Positions 44,211-56,362 of a stretch of DNA of 64,000 nucleotides are shown here, piece by piece (position 1 is the first letter of the stretch; the number at the start of each line of letters is the position of its first letter). Location: positions 2,232,001-2,296,000 of the forward strand of contig JAMYGW020000003.1 of NCBI GenBank assembly GCA_025617375.2. Reading direction: 5' to 3'. The stretch comes from Acarospora socialis (taxonomy: Eukaryota; Ascomycota; Lecanoromycetes; Acarosporales; Acarosporaceae). The notes beneath the pieces were generated by a model that had not been told where the DNA came from, ran no database searches, and saw only the letters and a list, made by a program, of their open reading frames with translations. Position numbers and translations under genes: made by a program.

Positions 44211-46890
44211 GCAGGTAAGCAGAAGTCAAACAGGGGCCAGTGAGCTGACTATGCACGTTTGACCTTTGTCCTCAGTAGCTCTTCGCATGTGTCATACTAC
44301 TGCGGAGTGTTCAAGCTGCAAAAGCCTTCTCGCTAGAAAGAACCAGTGTTACTTACTATTGCTATGGTTGTCTGCTGACGTCGTAGAGAAACTATGACCG
44401 CTTGAGATTAGAACTGAGGATCTGAAAAGTGGACGTGGAGTGAGTGAATGAGGAGAATTCTAATGAAACGAGGGGAACGAACATGGGAATCTACATGATG
44501 TTATGGTCTACAGGCGGTGGAGTGAGTGAAAGATTGTTGACGTGAATATCTTGTGGGGCGACGTGTCGTTGAAGTAAGATTGGTAGAAGTCGCTTAGGGT
44601 TTAGATCATTGCACATGACTCGAAACAACATAGGCACGAGGGACTCCGAATCTAGTCGTATCGGCGTTCAGCGATTGAAAAAGCCAGTAACTCCCTTTCT
44701 GAAGCTCTTCACAAAGTGCAATTTCTCACATTAATGTTCTGCTATAGTTCTCGACATAATGGAGTGCTTCAGGAGTAGAGAACTTGGCATCCATCGAAGG
44801 ATACAGCACAATATCAGTCTGAGATTTAGAGCCTGGTTTCATCTAATCTATCTGTAGTTTGTATACCTGTCGATATACTGAGAAGATCAATTTTTATGTT
44901 GTTGTTGTAGATTAACATGGCGGACTCCGCTTTATGGTTCTGTGACACTCAAAAGCCCTAAGACCTTAACAAACATACTCTCGTAGCTCGTTGCTTGGTG
45001 ATTGACTAGAACAGGATTATTTCTGGGGGTTGCCAGTCATTTACGAGTTGACCTTTCGTGACCGCGTGGTTATCAAGATATGTACACAACATCTGCCGAT
45101 TCTTCTTAGGTCTATAGGTAGAGGGCTGCTGGAGGGTCTTTAGCATCAAACAAGAGCGGATATCACATCTTCAACGGCATACCCAAACTATGTCCAAGTT
45201 TTTAGATAAGGAGATGTGGAACTTGCTACAAGGTTAAGATCGGCAACGTTTCCTCTAAGGCTCCCTGCTCCGCCGATTCATCATCCGCCGGCTTCTTCTC
45301 TACAAATTTCCCTTTTGACACCCTCTTCCTTGGCTGTCACTACTTTTACAGCCTATCGTCTATGGCGCCAATACAGGTTACCAGCTTGTTCTAATATTGA
45401 ATACGGTCAAGATCAAATCACATGAGCCCCTCGAATACTACGGGTGCTCATAAGGTAAACTTGTATTCCATTCCCATCTCCCATTGCCTCCTCTGACAAG
45501 TCGATTCTTTTCACAAGGTGCCACTGTTTTGTGATGATGGCGATGTAGGCAGTAATAGGGCCAGGTGGGAAGTTCTCATCCCACAGCAAGCCCACGTTGA
45601 CCAGCAGGTCGACCACAGGTAATTGGGCCTTCTTCGCTTCCCTCCTTACTCCTCTTCCTCGTGACATCTTCCTCCCCTTCCTCCAATTCACGTCTCTTCA
45701 CTTCTTCTGCAGCCTCCGCCGCATCTTGCAACTTCTTGCTTGGGTGAATCACCTTCTTTGATTTAACGGCAAGATGAATGAATGACACAATCACTTTGAT
45801 TGGAATGATTACAGCTGTACAATCACTGTGCTACAGATTGTTAAGCAGTCAGAGAAGTTTGAGAAAACACAACGCCTTTCCCACATCTCATTGTTCACAC
45901 TTGCCGCACCTTCCACACCTCCTGCTTGGCCCGGGAATGATTTCCGGAATGTCCCCGTCGAGAAGAGTTTCACCGTCTTTGTCGACATCATAGTGAAAGC
46001 GGTTGTCTAGGTAAGTCGGAAACAATGTAGAACTGGGGTGGGCCCATTACCTTGGAAGATTCGGCGCTAGCGCACACGTGAAAGGCTATGATCAACCCCG
46101 TAAGGAAGAGCAAGAAAAGGAGGAAACAGGCTCAGTTGATTTGCGAAGTGAGTAGGTACGGTAGATAGTAGAGACATAGCAGTCACCTAGTCGGTAGTAA
46201 TAGGGCTAGAGAAAAGTAACACCCTCTCGCCATAACTTGACAGGGTCTTCCACATGATGAAACTATTCTGTCGGACCTTACATAATATGCGCTAGCAGCC
46301 TCGAATCACCTTGAACCTTGGACTTAGGCTTGTCAGGTCTGTGTAAAGGGTACATTTAGTAAGTTGGCGCTTTGGGTACCACATAGGGTGCATGGTCACT
46401 TTTGACTTTGGTCTTGTCTGGCCTAATCATTTCAGATCAGGGGTGCGGGGAGGTTAGGGTCAGCAATGGATATGTATGGTTGGGTGGTTAGGGTTAGCCA
46501 TGTAATATATATTTAGACTCTGTAGAGAGGGTTTCGGAGTTTATATCAGATCGACCTACCACCGGTAGGCTTCGCATCTCCAATGGAGGAGAAGGAGGGG
46601 ATAATTTTCAGTGAAAAAGGCCCGGTCATGGCTAGGTGCTCATATCTCGAACAAAGTCATCTGGCTTACCTTATGTATTGGCGACGATTATGCGCAGATA
46701 CAGTGCTACAAGAGAAGACATTCTCACTCAACATGCATCACAGATCTTTTGTAACAGATCTGATGTGGCTTGCTTGAACTTCACAGCTGGAAGTTGATGA
46801 TGACAGACATGACAGTACATGATGACAACAATGATGACAACAATGACAATGAAGCAATTGAAATCATGGTCTTACAGAGGTCAGAAAAGG
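44211..46890. other. Long intergenic stretch without a convincing gene
   Basis: Normal base composition but no protein family recognised on either strand. Readings such as 45216-45425, 45828-46010 and 46583-46777 are short and isolated. Short TTAGGG-like motifs occur near 46455 and 46490, and a Lys/Glu-rich minus reading lies at 45576-45794, annotated separately. Confidence 0.4.
45413..45794 (-). other. Charged minus-strand readings, possible gene remnant
   Basis: Reading 45576-45794 contains KKLQDAAEAAEEVKRRELEE, a helical charged segment. An overlapping reading in another frame, 45413-45691, continues with QLPVVDLLVNVGLLWDENF and AYIAIITKQWHLVKRIDLSE, which look like folded-protein sequence. 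The two together suggest one gene disturbed by a frame change or an unrecognised intron. Family not recognised. Confidence 0.25.
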
Positions 46891-46977
46891 GGGTTATGGG
46901 TTTTCTATGGATCAATCAGTGGTTATGGGATTTTTTGTGGGCCAATCAGGGGTGACGGGTTTTTCGGCAACCAATGA
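46891..46977. repeat. Three imperfect 28-30 bp tandem units carrying CCAAT-like boxes
   Basis: Three units (46891-46918, 46919-46948, 46949-46977) share GGTTATGGGTTTT and end in ATCAATCA, GCCAATCA and ACCAATGA. Two contain a CCAAT core, the HAP/NF-Y site. They end 35 bp before the MITE at 47012. Confidence 0.5.
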
Positions 46978-47011
46978 GAAGGGTTTCGAAGCGTAGTACA
47001 ATATAAGATTA

Positions 47012-47512
47012 GAAAGTGCGTGCCAAAACCTTGCGGGCAGCCCCCCAACACTTTTTTTTCAGATATGACCTTCCACCATAGAACAACAACCACACATAGA
47101 GATTTTGAGCTACAAATTCAGGATCTAATAGATCTAATTGAGTACAATTGATTCTCACACAGACAGCTATCACAAATAGTGTGTTTTGTATGAGATTCAT
47201 AGATATCAATGTCTGGAAAATTTCAGCCGCAAAATCTTGGCACACGGAAATTTCCGAAAATATATTACATATTGTATTCCAAAATTTTCAAAAATACAAA
47301 ATAAATTACTCAATATGAATCACGAAAAACTTCAACCACTTATGTGACTGCATACTACAATAGTTGAGCATCAAGTGCATTCAGTTAGGGCTACTACATC
47401 CTGAATTTGCAGCTAAAAATCTCTATGTGTGGTTGTTGTTCTATGGTGGAAGGTCATATCTGAAAAAAAAGTGGTTGGGGGGCTGCCCCGCAAGATTTTG
47501 GCACGCACTTTC
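47012..47512. mobile_element. 501-bp MITE with about 115-bp terminal inverted repeats
   Basis: The left end begins GAAAGTGCGTGCCAAAACC; the right end is its reverse complement with a few differences over about 115 bp (47012-47127 and 47398-47512). TA flanks both ends (47010-47011 and 47513-47514), consistent with a TA target duplication. The middle, about 270 bp, is AT-rich and has no coding sequence. This is a non-autonomous element of the Tc1/mariner type by its target site. The arms have kept CpG, so it escaped the mutation seen in the large repeats. Confidence 0.85.
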
Positions 47513-47874
47513 TAATAGCACTGTAGAGTGATTGGCGGCGGGAGAGACAGCGGGGCAGGAGACCCCCACCAACAGGGACCAAGCGGATAACGTGGGGAGC
47601 TGCAACCGCAGCATCGTGAGCTCCGACGGAAGGTGTTGAAGACATTCACCAACAAATTGACTAACGACCCAACAAAGGTAACACTTACCGCTGTTACACA
47701 TATCTCAGTATCCATAGTGTTCTAGGTCTAACGTCATACATCATCACTTTGCAGCCGGACCTATACCACAATTGTCGTACTCCCACAACCCAAACGCCCT
47801 ACGCTCAATTGGCCCTGCACCCCTCACGGAAAAGAGACTTGGCCGTTCCAAAGTACGGGACAAAGTAATTCAAA
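47513..47874. other. Upstream region of the ribulokinase-like gene
   Basis: No gene seen. Overlapping minus-strand readings (47441-47715) run into the MITE end and are not supported. Confidence 0.45.
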
Positions 47875-49952
47875 ATGGACTCCATGCCGTCGAGACAACC
47901 TGCAACGCAACCCTCCCACCAAGTGCCAACAGACCCACATCACGAACCGAATTCTCCTATGGACCACTATATTGGTATAGACGTTGGCACAGGCTCTGCG
48001 AGAGCATGTATTATCAACAGCAAAGGAGATATCGTTGGCTTAGCCTCCGAGAACATCGGTCTCTGGCAGCCAGAGCAGGGGTATTATGTACGTCCGCTTC
48101 TTTTGCAGCTGCCCTTGCTCTGTTGAACATAAAGCTCTAAGAAACGAAGGTCCGCAGAACTCTACTCACTATATTAATTCATAGGAGCAATCGACAAACG
48201 ATATCTGGCGATGTATATGCTCGTCGGTCCAGCGAGCTCTGACACAAAATAGCATTGATCCTGCATCCATCCGTGGCATCGGCTTCGACGCGACTTGCTC
48301 TCTTGCTGTCTTCTCCCAAGATACCGACGAGCCAGTTTCAGTGACAGGTCCTAATTTCGACAATGACCGAAATATCATCCTTTGGCTTGATCACAGGCCA
48401 GTTGACGAAACCGAGAAGATCAACGCCACTAAGCACAACCTACTCCGCTATGTTGGGGGAACCATGTCGATTGAGATGGAGATACCCAAGGCCTTGTGGC
48501 TGAAGAATCATATGCCAAGGGAGTTGTTTGATCGATGCAAATTCTACGATCTGACCGATGCCTTGACGCATATGGCTACAGGTAACGAGACTCGAAGTTT
48601 CTGCAGCACCGTATGCAAACAAGGCTTTGTTCCCGTTGGAGTCGACGGTAGTGTCAAGGGATGGCAAGAAGATTTCTTGAACGAGATTGGGCTTGAGGAG
48701 CTGACACAAGACAACTTCAAACGGCTAGGCGGAGTTAACGGGGTAGTGAGTCTCTTGCAGTATATTGATGGTGTATCACTTATAGCTAAATCGTCCTTAG
48801 AACGGTCACTATCTCAGTGCTGGCGAGTTAGTGGGAACCCTGAGCGAAAAGGCTGCCAAAGAGCTAGGTCTAAAAGCTGGTGTCGCTATCGGTAGTGGGG
48901 TCATTGACGCATATGCTGGGTGGATCGGTACGGTTGGGGCAAAAGTCGACCTTGGAAACCATGGGTTGAGCTCTGGCGTGGCTCAGAACGACATCTCTCA
49001 GGCTTTCACTCGTCTCGCGGCCGTCGCTGGTACCTCTACCTGCCACCTCGCCATGTCACCGGAACCTGTCTTCGTCCCTGGTGTTTGGGGACCATACCGC
49101 GACGTCTTGATGCCGGACTACTGGATGGCGGAAGGCGGCCAGAGCGCCACAGGCGAACTGCTCAAGCACATCATCGAGACGCACCCGGCATCCCAAGAAG
49201 CCACATCCATCGCCGAATCATCCAAGAAAAACATATACGACTACCTCAACGACCGCCTCAAAGACATGTGCCAGAAAGCCAAAGCGCCCAGCATCTCCTG
49301 GCTAGGCCGACACTTCTTCTTCTACGGCGACCTCTTCGGCAACCGCTCACCCATCGCCGACCCACGCATGACCGGCGCCGTGATCGGTCTCAGCAGCGAC
49401 AAGAGCATCGACGGCCTGGCCCTGTACTACTACGCGACCATGGAGTTCATCGCGCTGCAGACGCACCAGATCATCGAGGCGATGAACAACGCCGGCCACC
49501 GCATCAGCTCCATCTTCATGTCCGGCTCGCAGTGCCAGAACGACGTGCTGATGCGCCTCATGGCCTCGGCCTGCGGCATGCCCGTCCTCATCCCCGAGTA
49601 CGTGCACGCGGCCGTGTGTCACGGCGCGGCCATGCTGGGCGCCAAGGCCGCGTCGGCGGATCAGCACGGCAAAACGGAGCCGTTGTGGGATATCATGGAT
49701 CGCATGTCGAAGCCTGGGAAGGCGGTTCATCCCACTGAGGACGAGAACGAGAAGGCGTTGCTGAAGGTTAAGTATAAGGTGTTTCTGGAGCAGTGTCAGA
49801 GTCAGAGGACGTATAGGAAGGAAGTGGATGAGGTGGTCAGTAAGTGGAACAAGAAGGGCACGATGGAATCGGAGCCGAGTAAGGAGGTTGCGGAGGGTCT
49901 GGATGCCAAGCATGGAGGCGATGCGACGAAGTTGCCAGTAGCGGCCGCTTAG
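47875..49952 (+). CDS. FGGY-family carbohydrate kinase, D-ribulokinase-like, 640 aa
   Basis: ATP-dependent sugar kinase of the eukaryotic D-ribulokinase branch (yeast YDR109C, human FGGY), thought to re-phosphorylate free D-ribulose as metabolite repair; cytosolic by lack of a signal. Exons 47875-48087, 48185-48759, 48818-49952; 1923 nt, in frame. N-terminal HYIGIDVGTGSARACII is the first phosphate-binding motif; GFDATCSLAVF and NIILWLDHRP follow; GSGVIDAYAGWIG carries the expected catalytic aspartate; GTSTCHLAMS is the second nucleotide motif; FMSGSQCQNDVLM and HAAVCHGAAMLGA complete the C-terminal FGGY domain. The second intron (48760-48817) was placed to keep phase into AGELVGTL. About 28 residues precede the conserved core, so the second in-frame Met (MDHYIG) could also be used. 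Large readings in other frames over 48920-49964 are shadows of this GC-rich exon. Confidence 0.93.
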
Positions 49953-50305
49953 GGGTGATGTCAAATTTGGAGCGTTGCAGCGTTAAATATATGGTACAGA
50001 TACATAAATTGAAGTTTTTATATTTAAAGATCGTGTTCGTGAGGGAGTCTCGTTTCATGATAGAGAGTGGAAGAAGCGGGTCTCTCGCAGCTTGTGGGAT
50101 TGGCGATCTGATCCATGACTGGCGGTGATTACAGCATGACTTTCTTCTCGAGAGATACACCTCTTCGAAAGCTTGGCCATCAGGTTGGCATCGTGTCCAT
50201 AACTTGCTCATATTACAACCGCAGGCTAACAAGAACCCCATAACACATCTTGGTCGATCCGCACAACAGGCCCATATCGCTCAAATCTCATGCATGTACC
50301 ACCCC
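49953..50305. other. Convergent intergenic region
   Basis: Three-prime ends of the kinase (+) and RPT6 (-) face each other over 353 bp. AT-rich motifs such as TTAAATATATGG near 49983 could serve 3'-end formation. No gene seen. Confidence 0.5.
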
Positions 50306-51602
50306 TTACTTCCATAACTTGCCCAAGCTGACTTCCTTGTCGTCATGCTTATTCAACACCTTCGCCGTCGCCAGGTCGAAATCCTCCTGTGTGACGTGCA
50401 CCCGTCTTTCCCGGAGTGCGTACATGCCCGCTTCGGTGCAGACGCCTTTCAATTCGGCCCCGGAGCAGCCATTCATCTTCTCCGCAACTTTCTTCAGGTT
50501 GATGCCACGAGTGAGGTTCATGCTGCGGGAGTGGATGCGCAGAATATCGGCCCGCGCTTCGACGCTATGAGACGAGGGCGTTAGTAGGTAGTAAATGGTA
50601 GTAAAATAGCTCGGAAGTGGGCATCTTACGTAGGTGGTGGAAACTCGATTTTCCTGTCTATCCTTCCCGGGCGGAGAAGGGCGGGGTCGAGAATGTCGAG
50701 ACGGTTGGTCGCCATGATGACTTTGATGTTCTTCGTCGGTTCGAAGCCGTCGAGCTGGTTGAGGAGTTCCAGCATCGTGCGTTGGACTTCCGAGTCCCCT
50801 CCGCTGCTGCCTTCGACTCTCGAGGAGCCGATACTGTCGATTTCATCCATGAAGATGATGCTGGGCGCGTGTTCTCGGGCCATGACGAACAGCTCGCGCA
50901 CCATGCGGCTGCCTTCGCCGATGTACTTCTGCACGAGCTCAGAGCCGGAGACGCGAATGAATTTGCAGGCGGTGTGGTGCGCTACGGCTCGTGCTAGTAA
51001 TGTTTTGCCTGTACCTGGTGGGCCGTAGAGGAGGACGCCTTTCGGCTGTGCGATGCCTAGCGATTCGAAGAGCTCTGGATGTTTCAGGCCCAGCTCGATG
51101 ACCTCCTTGATCTCTTTGATCTGTTGGTCGAGGCCTCCGATCATGTCGTACGTGCTGTCTGGCACTTTCTCGACCATCATCAGGGAGACCAGGGGGTCGA
51201 CGGATGATGGAAGCATTTTCTCGAGCTTGTACGAGTCCGAGAGCAGGGTCACCCGTTTGCCGACCGTGAGTTTGGATATGTCGACATTGTCTGATATGTC
51301 CACCACTTAAGTTAAGAGAGTGGTCAGCAAAATCTCTTAGACTCGACATGAACTTGAAGATGCCCACCATATTTGCCTTCCGGATGCACTTTGACCAGCA
51401 CCTTCTTGGTCCCCATCACCTTGACCACCTCGCCAACGTATGAACCAGGCTGCTGTAACAGTCCGAGTTCTTCCCGGAGTAATCGTACCCTTGAGTTATA
51501 GTCGTTCCGTTGCGCCTCTAATCGTCTCAGGACTGCTTGTCCTTGGATTATCTCGAGCTTCATGCTCTCAATCTTGTTGTGAAAAAAACTGTCAAGCGCC
51601 AT
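50306..51602 (-). CDS. RPT6: 26S proteasome regulatory ATPase Rpt6, 389 aa
   Basis: One of six AAA+ ATPases of the 19S base that unfold substrates into the 20S core. Exons 51602-51368, 51305-50630, 50564-50306; 1170 nt in frame with introns of 62 and 65 bp. N-terminal coiled coil (residues about 8-45) is followed by the OB domain. Walker A GPPGTGKT is near residue 173, Walker [11 protein letters not shown] follows, then the ATPase signature [21 protein letters not shown] with arginine fingers. The C terminus ends in SLGKLWK, fitting the Rpt6 tail; near-identity with Sug1 in [24 protein letters not shown] separates it from Rpt1-5. The length fits the family, about 389-405 aa. The start ATG opens [15 protein letters not shown]. 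Confidence 0.96.
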
Positions 51603-52111
51603 GGTGAAGATGAGGAGCACACGCAAGTTCAGGTAGTGTTGGATCCTATGAAACGGTGACTCTGCTATCGAAGATCTCTGTTAATGCTGAGGTCTTGTTC
51701 TAAAGCTCAACATCAGACCCAGTATAGGTAGTTGCAGAGCCTCACAGCTTGACAAAGGAAAGAGTAAGCGAGAATAGCCACAGCGCTACATAGCGCACCG
51801 CCACAACTAGATTTGGTTTGGACTTAGTTAACGTCAGTCGAGTAAACAACAGGGATCTTCAAGCGGAAGCACATGGCTTGTATATCACGCAGACGAATAA
51901 AGAAATATTCAAGTGATGAGCATGTTATACATGTACTCCACATGTGCAGTGCACCGGTCTCACTTGCGGATACCTTCTACTACGCTTGAGGATATCACTC
52001 CGCTTGCCGTCCATCGAGTCCGACAATAGTTGTTGTTACCGACAGATATCTCGCTCCTCTTACAACCTTTACCCGGCCTTCACCTAGTCGTTTCGACCAA
52101 AGTCATTAGAG
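51603..52111. promoter_or_regulatory. Divergent promoter region of RPT6 and the exchanger gene
   Basis: 509 bp separate the two start codons. I see no clear TATA box and no perfect proteasome control element (GGTGGCAAA) on either strand. A short CT-rich stretch lies at about 52040-52090 before the exchanger start. Confidence 0.4.
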
Positions 52112-55100
52112 ATGTCTCCCGACAATAGTAAGGGAAACGACAGATCATCCGCGGTGTCTCCCACAGATACCAGAGGTGCCCCACCACGCTTCGAGTCAGT
52201 GACGCGTGAAGAAGAGGATGCGTCTGATGCTGTTCGGCCATCTCGTTCAGGTAGTCAATCCGGAGGTACTCATGGTAGCAACCTCCAGCAACATAATGTT
52301 CATGAAACTATACCCTCTATCTAACCGTCGGTGCAGGCTCCTCGACCTCTTACAGTACGGCACAAGTGGAACAGCCTTCGGATGGAGATGAGACACCTAC
52401 TCAGGACCGAATGCAGCGGAGCTTCCGCGGCTCTGAAGAATCTTCAATCCGTCAGCAAGTCATGTCGCCTGACACCGGCACCGTGAAGATTAAAAAGCCT
52501 GGAATGACAAGGCGTGCATCATCAAAATTTCAGACCCCTCAAAGAGGTCAAGAGTTTTCAGTGGACGATGATCCTGATGAATACAGCTCCGACTTTATGC
52601 AAAGGAAGTTGACTCTGGCAAAGGCCGCTTCTGGATTCGGCACCTTACGGAGGCAATCATCGACTCTGCGTCGGCGACAGACAGCCCAGCCCACCATCTT
52701 GCCAAGGTTAGATTCGCGAGGCGAGGATGAAGAACAAGCCGAGCAGGCGGAGCTGCCGCAGCAAGGGGAGGGTCGTGACAATGGGAACGGAGATCTAGCG
52801 CAGCCTTCTGGCGAGGAAGGGACTATCCAGGGTGACGAGGGTGTAGAGGCTGAGGACGATGATGATGAGGAGGAACTTAGTGATGCGGAAAGCTTTACAT
52901 TGAAGGACCGTCAAGACGCTATCAACGAAACCCATCCCTTCGGCATACGGATCTGGAAGCCGGCACTGTACAAGAAGGATAGGTCTGTGCAGAAGACTGC
53001 CGAAGGGGACATTCACTCTTCCCCTGGTGGAAGGGTGAACAACTGGCTGTGGACATTCAATCTCTTATGGACGCTAATATTCGGATGGTGGTTAGCTTTG
53101 GCGGCAGCTCTTGGTGCTGTACTCTGCTTCATTCTGGCATTTACTCCCGGTGCCTTGGAGTATGGGAGAGTTCTGTGGGGTCTTGCAAAGTACCTCTTCT
53201 ATCCGTTTGGCCAGTTCGTGAAGTTAGAGCAAGACGAGGCATACGCCGAGGAGGACGAGGGTGAAGGTCGAAGTATTAGCGAGTATGAACAGTGGCAGAA
53301 CGGCGATCTGGAAGACGGACGCTTGTTTTTCGGTCCAGTGAGAAATCGCCCCCTGATCGGAAGACGCAGAGAAAGCATGGATTCGATGCACGAGAATGAC
53401 AGCCTACTGGGAAGAGGTAGAAGAAGTGGGTCCAATGAAAGGGATGGTCCAGGAAACAAGCGAAGACTATTCGGCAGAGGGCAATGGAACGTCGGACGTG
53501 TCGTGTTCTTCGTCTTCTTCTACTTTTTAATCACGCCGTTACTGCTTCTAGTCTCTGGCTTGTGTTGGCTTATGGTCTTCTGGATTCCCATGGGCAAAGT
53601 AACTTTGCTCCTCTTCTATCACCTACAGCGTCACCCTTTGGCGCTATCGTTCCATTCCGACGGATCTTATTCTCGTGGTCCGTCCTCATCCTCGTCTTCC
53701 ATTCTATTATGCACCTATCGTGCAGTTGGTCTGACGTACTGGAAATACACGATCGACGGCACGAACATTTTCCTCATCAACCTTATCGCCGTCGTCTTGT
53801 TTGCCATTTTCGATTACTGGGTTCTCGGTGTTGCCCTTGACCTGAAGATATGGCTCACACATCCGGGATTTGTTTTTGCGCTTGCATTGTTCTCCATTAT
53901 CCCGCTGGCATACTTCATCGGGCAAGCCGTAGCTTCGATTTCCGCCCAATCATCGATGGGAGTCGGTGCGGCGACTAACGCGTTCTTTTCCACACTCGTC
54001 GAGGTCTTTCTATACTGCGTAGCCTTGAGCCAGGGCAAAGCTCAACTCGTAGAAGGAAGCATCATTGGGAGCATCTTCGCCGGTGTCCTATTTCTACCCG
54101 GACTATCGATGTGTTTTGGGGCTCTGAAGCGTAAGACTCAGAGATTCAACGTCAAATCTGCTGGGGTAACCTCGACTATGCTACTATTCGCAGTCATAGC
54201 TGCGTTTGGACCGACCCTTTTCTATCAGATTTACGGAAGTGTAAGCAAAGCCCTCCAATACCGCATTGATATCATAGGCTGACACATGAAGCAGCATGAG
54301 TTTAATTGTAAACCCTGCTACGACTCGGTTACCAACCCAGAAAAAGAGGACTGTCGACGGTGTTCCTTCTCCCAAGTCCCCGCTATCTATGATCGCTTCT
54401 TCACCGAAGCCGTGAGACCGTATTGCTGGTTTTCGGCTGTTCTTTTGTTTCTCTCCTATATCATTGGCTTGTGGTTCACTCTAAGAACCCATGCAGCAGT
54501 AATCTGGAATACCGAGATTGAAGAGAAAAAACCCCTACCAGGCGGACCTGCCCACAGTGCACCTAGTGGTCACGGTTCACGACACCAGAGTAGCAGCGGA
54601 CTTCCGGGGCCGGGGCCACAGACAGGTGGCGGGAAGGGCTCACTCGGTCGAGTTGCAATTCGGGATTCTCAGCTTTACAAGCGGATTCTAGGACAGTCTT
54701 TGAAGCATGTTGGAACGGGACCACGGAGCCAAGATGCTTCGCGCTTCAACTCGGTGTCTAGTAACCATAATCCTGGCACAGGGCAGACTCCTTACCTCGT
54801 TCCACCGAAAAGCAGTAGCGGCGACAGTGTGGCAGCCGATAATCGAAGCCAAAAGAGTGTACGAATTCCAGGTCTGTCGGACGAAGACACCAGTCACCTA
54901 GTCCATCAAGTTGCGGAGATGGCTGCGACTGCTGCCACAGTAGCGGCCCGCGATGCCGCTGGGGCACCACGTAAAACGTCAGCAATCGCCCATACCCCTG
55001 CTCATCACGCGATGCGTCCCGCGCCAGTTCGAACGGGCACTTTTCATGACGACAACGATGAAGCCGTTGCAGCCGAAGCAATGTCACATGCTGGCGGTCA

Positions 55101-55865
55101 TGACGCTCCAAATTGGAGCAGGATGAAGAGTTGCGTCATTCTATTGGGTGCCACAGTGCTCTATGCTGTCATTGCAGAGATTCTAGTCAATACCGTCGAC
55201 ATCGTCTTGGAGAGCGTAGATATTGACGAGAAGTTTTTGGGAATAACGCTCTTCGCCCTAGTGCCAAACACCACGGAATTCTTGGTAGGTCCTAACCTTC
55301 CGTGAGCCCAGTTGGAATACCTGGCTAATATTAGAGATTCAGAATGCCATATCTTTTGCTATGAATGGCAATATCGCCCTCTCCATGGAGATCGGATCCG
55401 CGTACGCTCTGCAAGTTTGCCTGTTGCAGATACCGGCACTTGTGCTGTTTAGCGCCGTTCATGGTCGCTTTATTGATCCATCAGACCTTATTGATTACAC
55501 TTTCAAGTATGTGACTCCATTCTCGTCTACCAAGGAAAGCGACTGACATATCTTAGCCTTATATTTCCGGAATTTGACATGGTCACTGTGATTCTATGCG
55601 TCTTCCTTCTAAGCTACATGTACGGAGAAGGGAAGAGCAACTATTTTAGTGAGTCTTAGTCTTTCAGAGAAAATATCCAACCAACAAACTAACTTGCACA
55701 GAGGGCAGTATCCTGGTCTTGACGTACTTGGTGGTGATTATGGGTTTCTATTTTTCGGGTTGGAAGGAAGTGGATGCCATGGTAGTGCCCCCCTCTGGTC
55801 ACGAACCAGCCCAGCAGACTGTCTTCAAAACTAGTGGAAGGGGAGTGCATGGTCGAGTGTTTTGA
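52112..55865 (+). CDS. VNX1: Vnx1-like vacuolar cation/proton exchanger (CaCA superfamily), about 1150 aa
   Basis: Fungal CAX-related antiporter; yeast Vnx1 exchanges Na+ or K+ for protons at the vacuole. Exons 52112-52250, 52337-54240, 54295-55284, 55343-55506, 55557-55648, 55702-55865; 3453 nt in frame. The first donor is uncertain because three GT sites in the same phase fit (52251, 52272 or 52281 region). The N-terminal 270 residues are charged and disordered with an acidic run (EDDDDEEEL). Membrane segments start at NWLWTFNLLWTLIFGWWLALAAALG. The two exchanger repeats carry GAATNAFFSTLVEVFLYCVA and LVPNTTEFLNAISFAMNG, the alpha motifs with the conserved acidic residues. A Cys-rich loop (CKPCYDS, CRRCSF) and a long hydrophilic loop lie between, as in Vnx1 homologues. 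The intron at 54241-54294 removes an in-frame stop. Longer than yeast Vnx1 (908 aa), as is usual in filamentous fungi. Confidence 0.9.
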
Positions 55866-56362
55866 GCAATGTTTGAGCGTCCAGGGCAGGTACATCTCGG
55901 AGCAAGATATGGTATGCATTACAGCGAGGCGTCTGCGTAGAAAGATCATCTCAGGTTACGGCCCATGAATTGGCCGGGAATGGATACTGCTCGGCGAGAA
56001 CGGGAAAGTCCCATCTATTTCCTTTGTACACGTTCCGGCTTTCTTTACTCTTTGCTCCGCAGGTCGTAACAGCAATGGAGCGCGCATACCCATTCAGATG
56101 CAAATTCTACTCCAGCAGAGCCATTTCAAAGGACTCTAACTGTTAGCCCGCGCCGGAATAAGCTGAAAGGCCGGTATAACTCAACCAGTCAGCCTAGTAC
56201 CACAGCCCCATACTCCCAACTCGTAGCGGAGCCTCCATCCTCCGCTGCGAACTCCCCTCCCTCCTCCATCAGGCTTACGTAATCCTTCATCCATCCCGCG
56301 CAGCTTCATCCCCGCCTCATCTCCCCAGCACACTCTTCCCCTAACCCCCAACCAAAGAAAAG
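55866..56362. other. Intergenic between the exchanger and COX16
   Basis: No gene seen. The 120 bp before COX16 are CT-rich (TCCTCC, TTCATCC runs), a usual feature of fungal promoters. Confidence 0.5.

Noticed and set aside
46450-46500. Interstitial telomere-like TTAGGG motifs
   Set aside because: Only one to two units at each place; too short to be a telomere relic and expected by chance in G-rich DNA.
48920-49964. Long readings in other frames (272 codons plus, 205 codons minus) over the kinase gene
   Set aside because: They overlap the conserved FGGY coding exon, are Arg/His-rich or low in conserved patterns, and are shadows of GC-rich codons.
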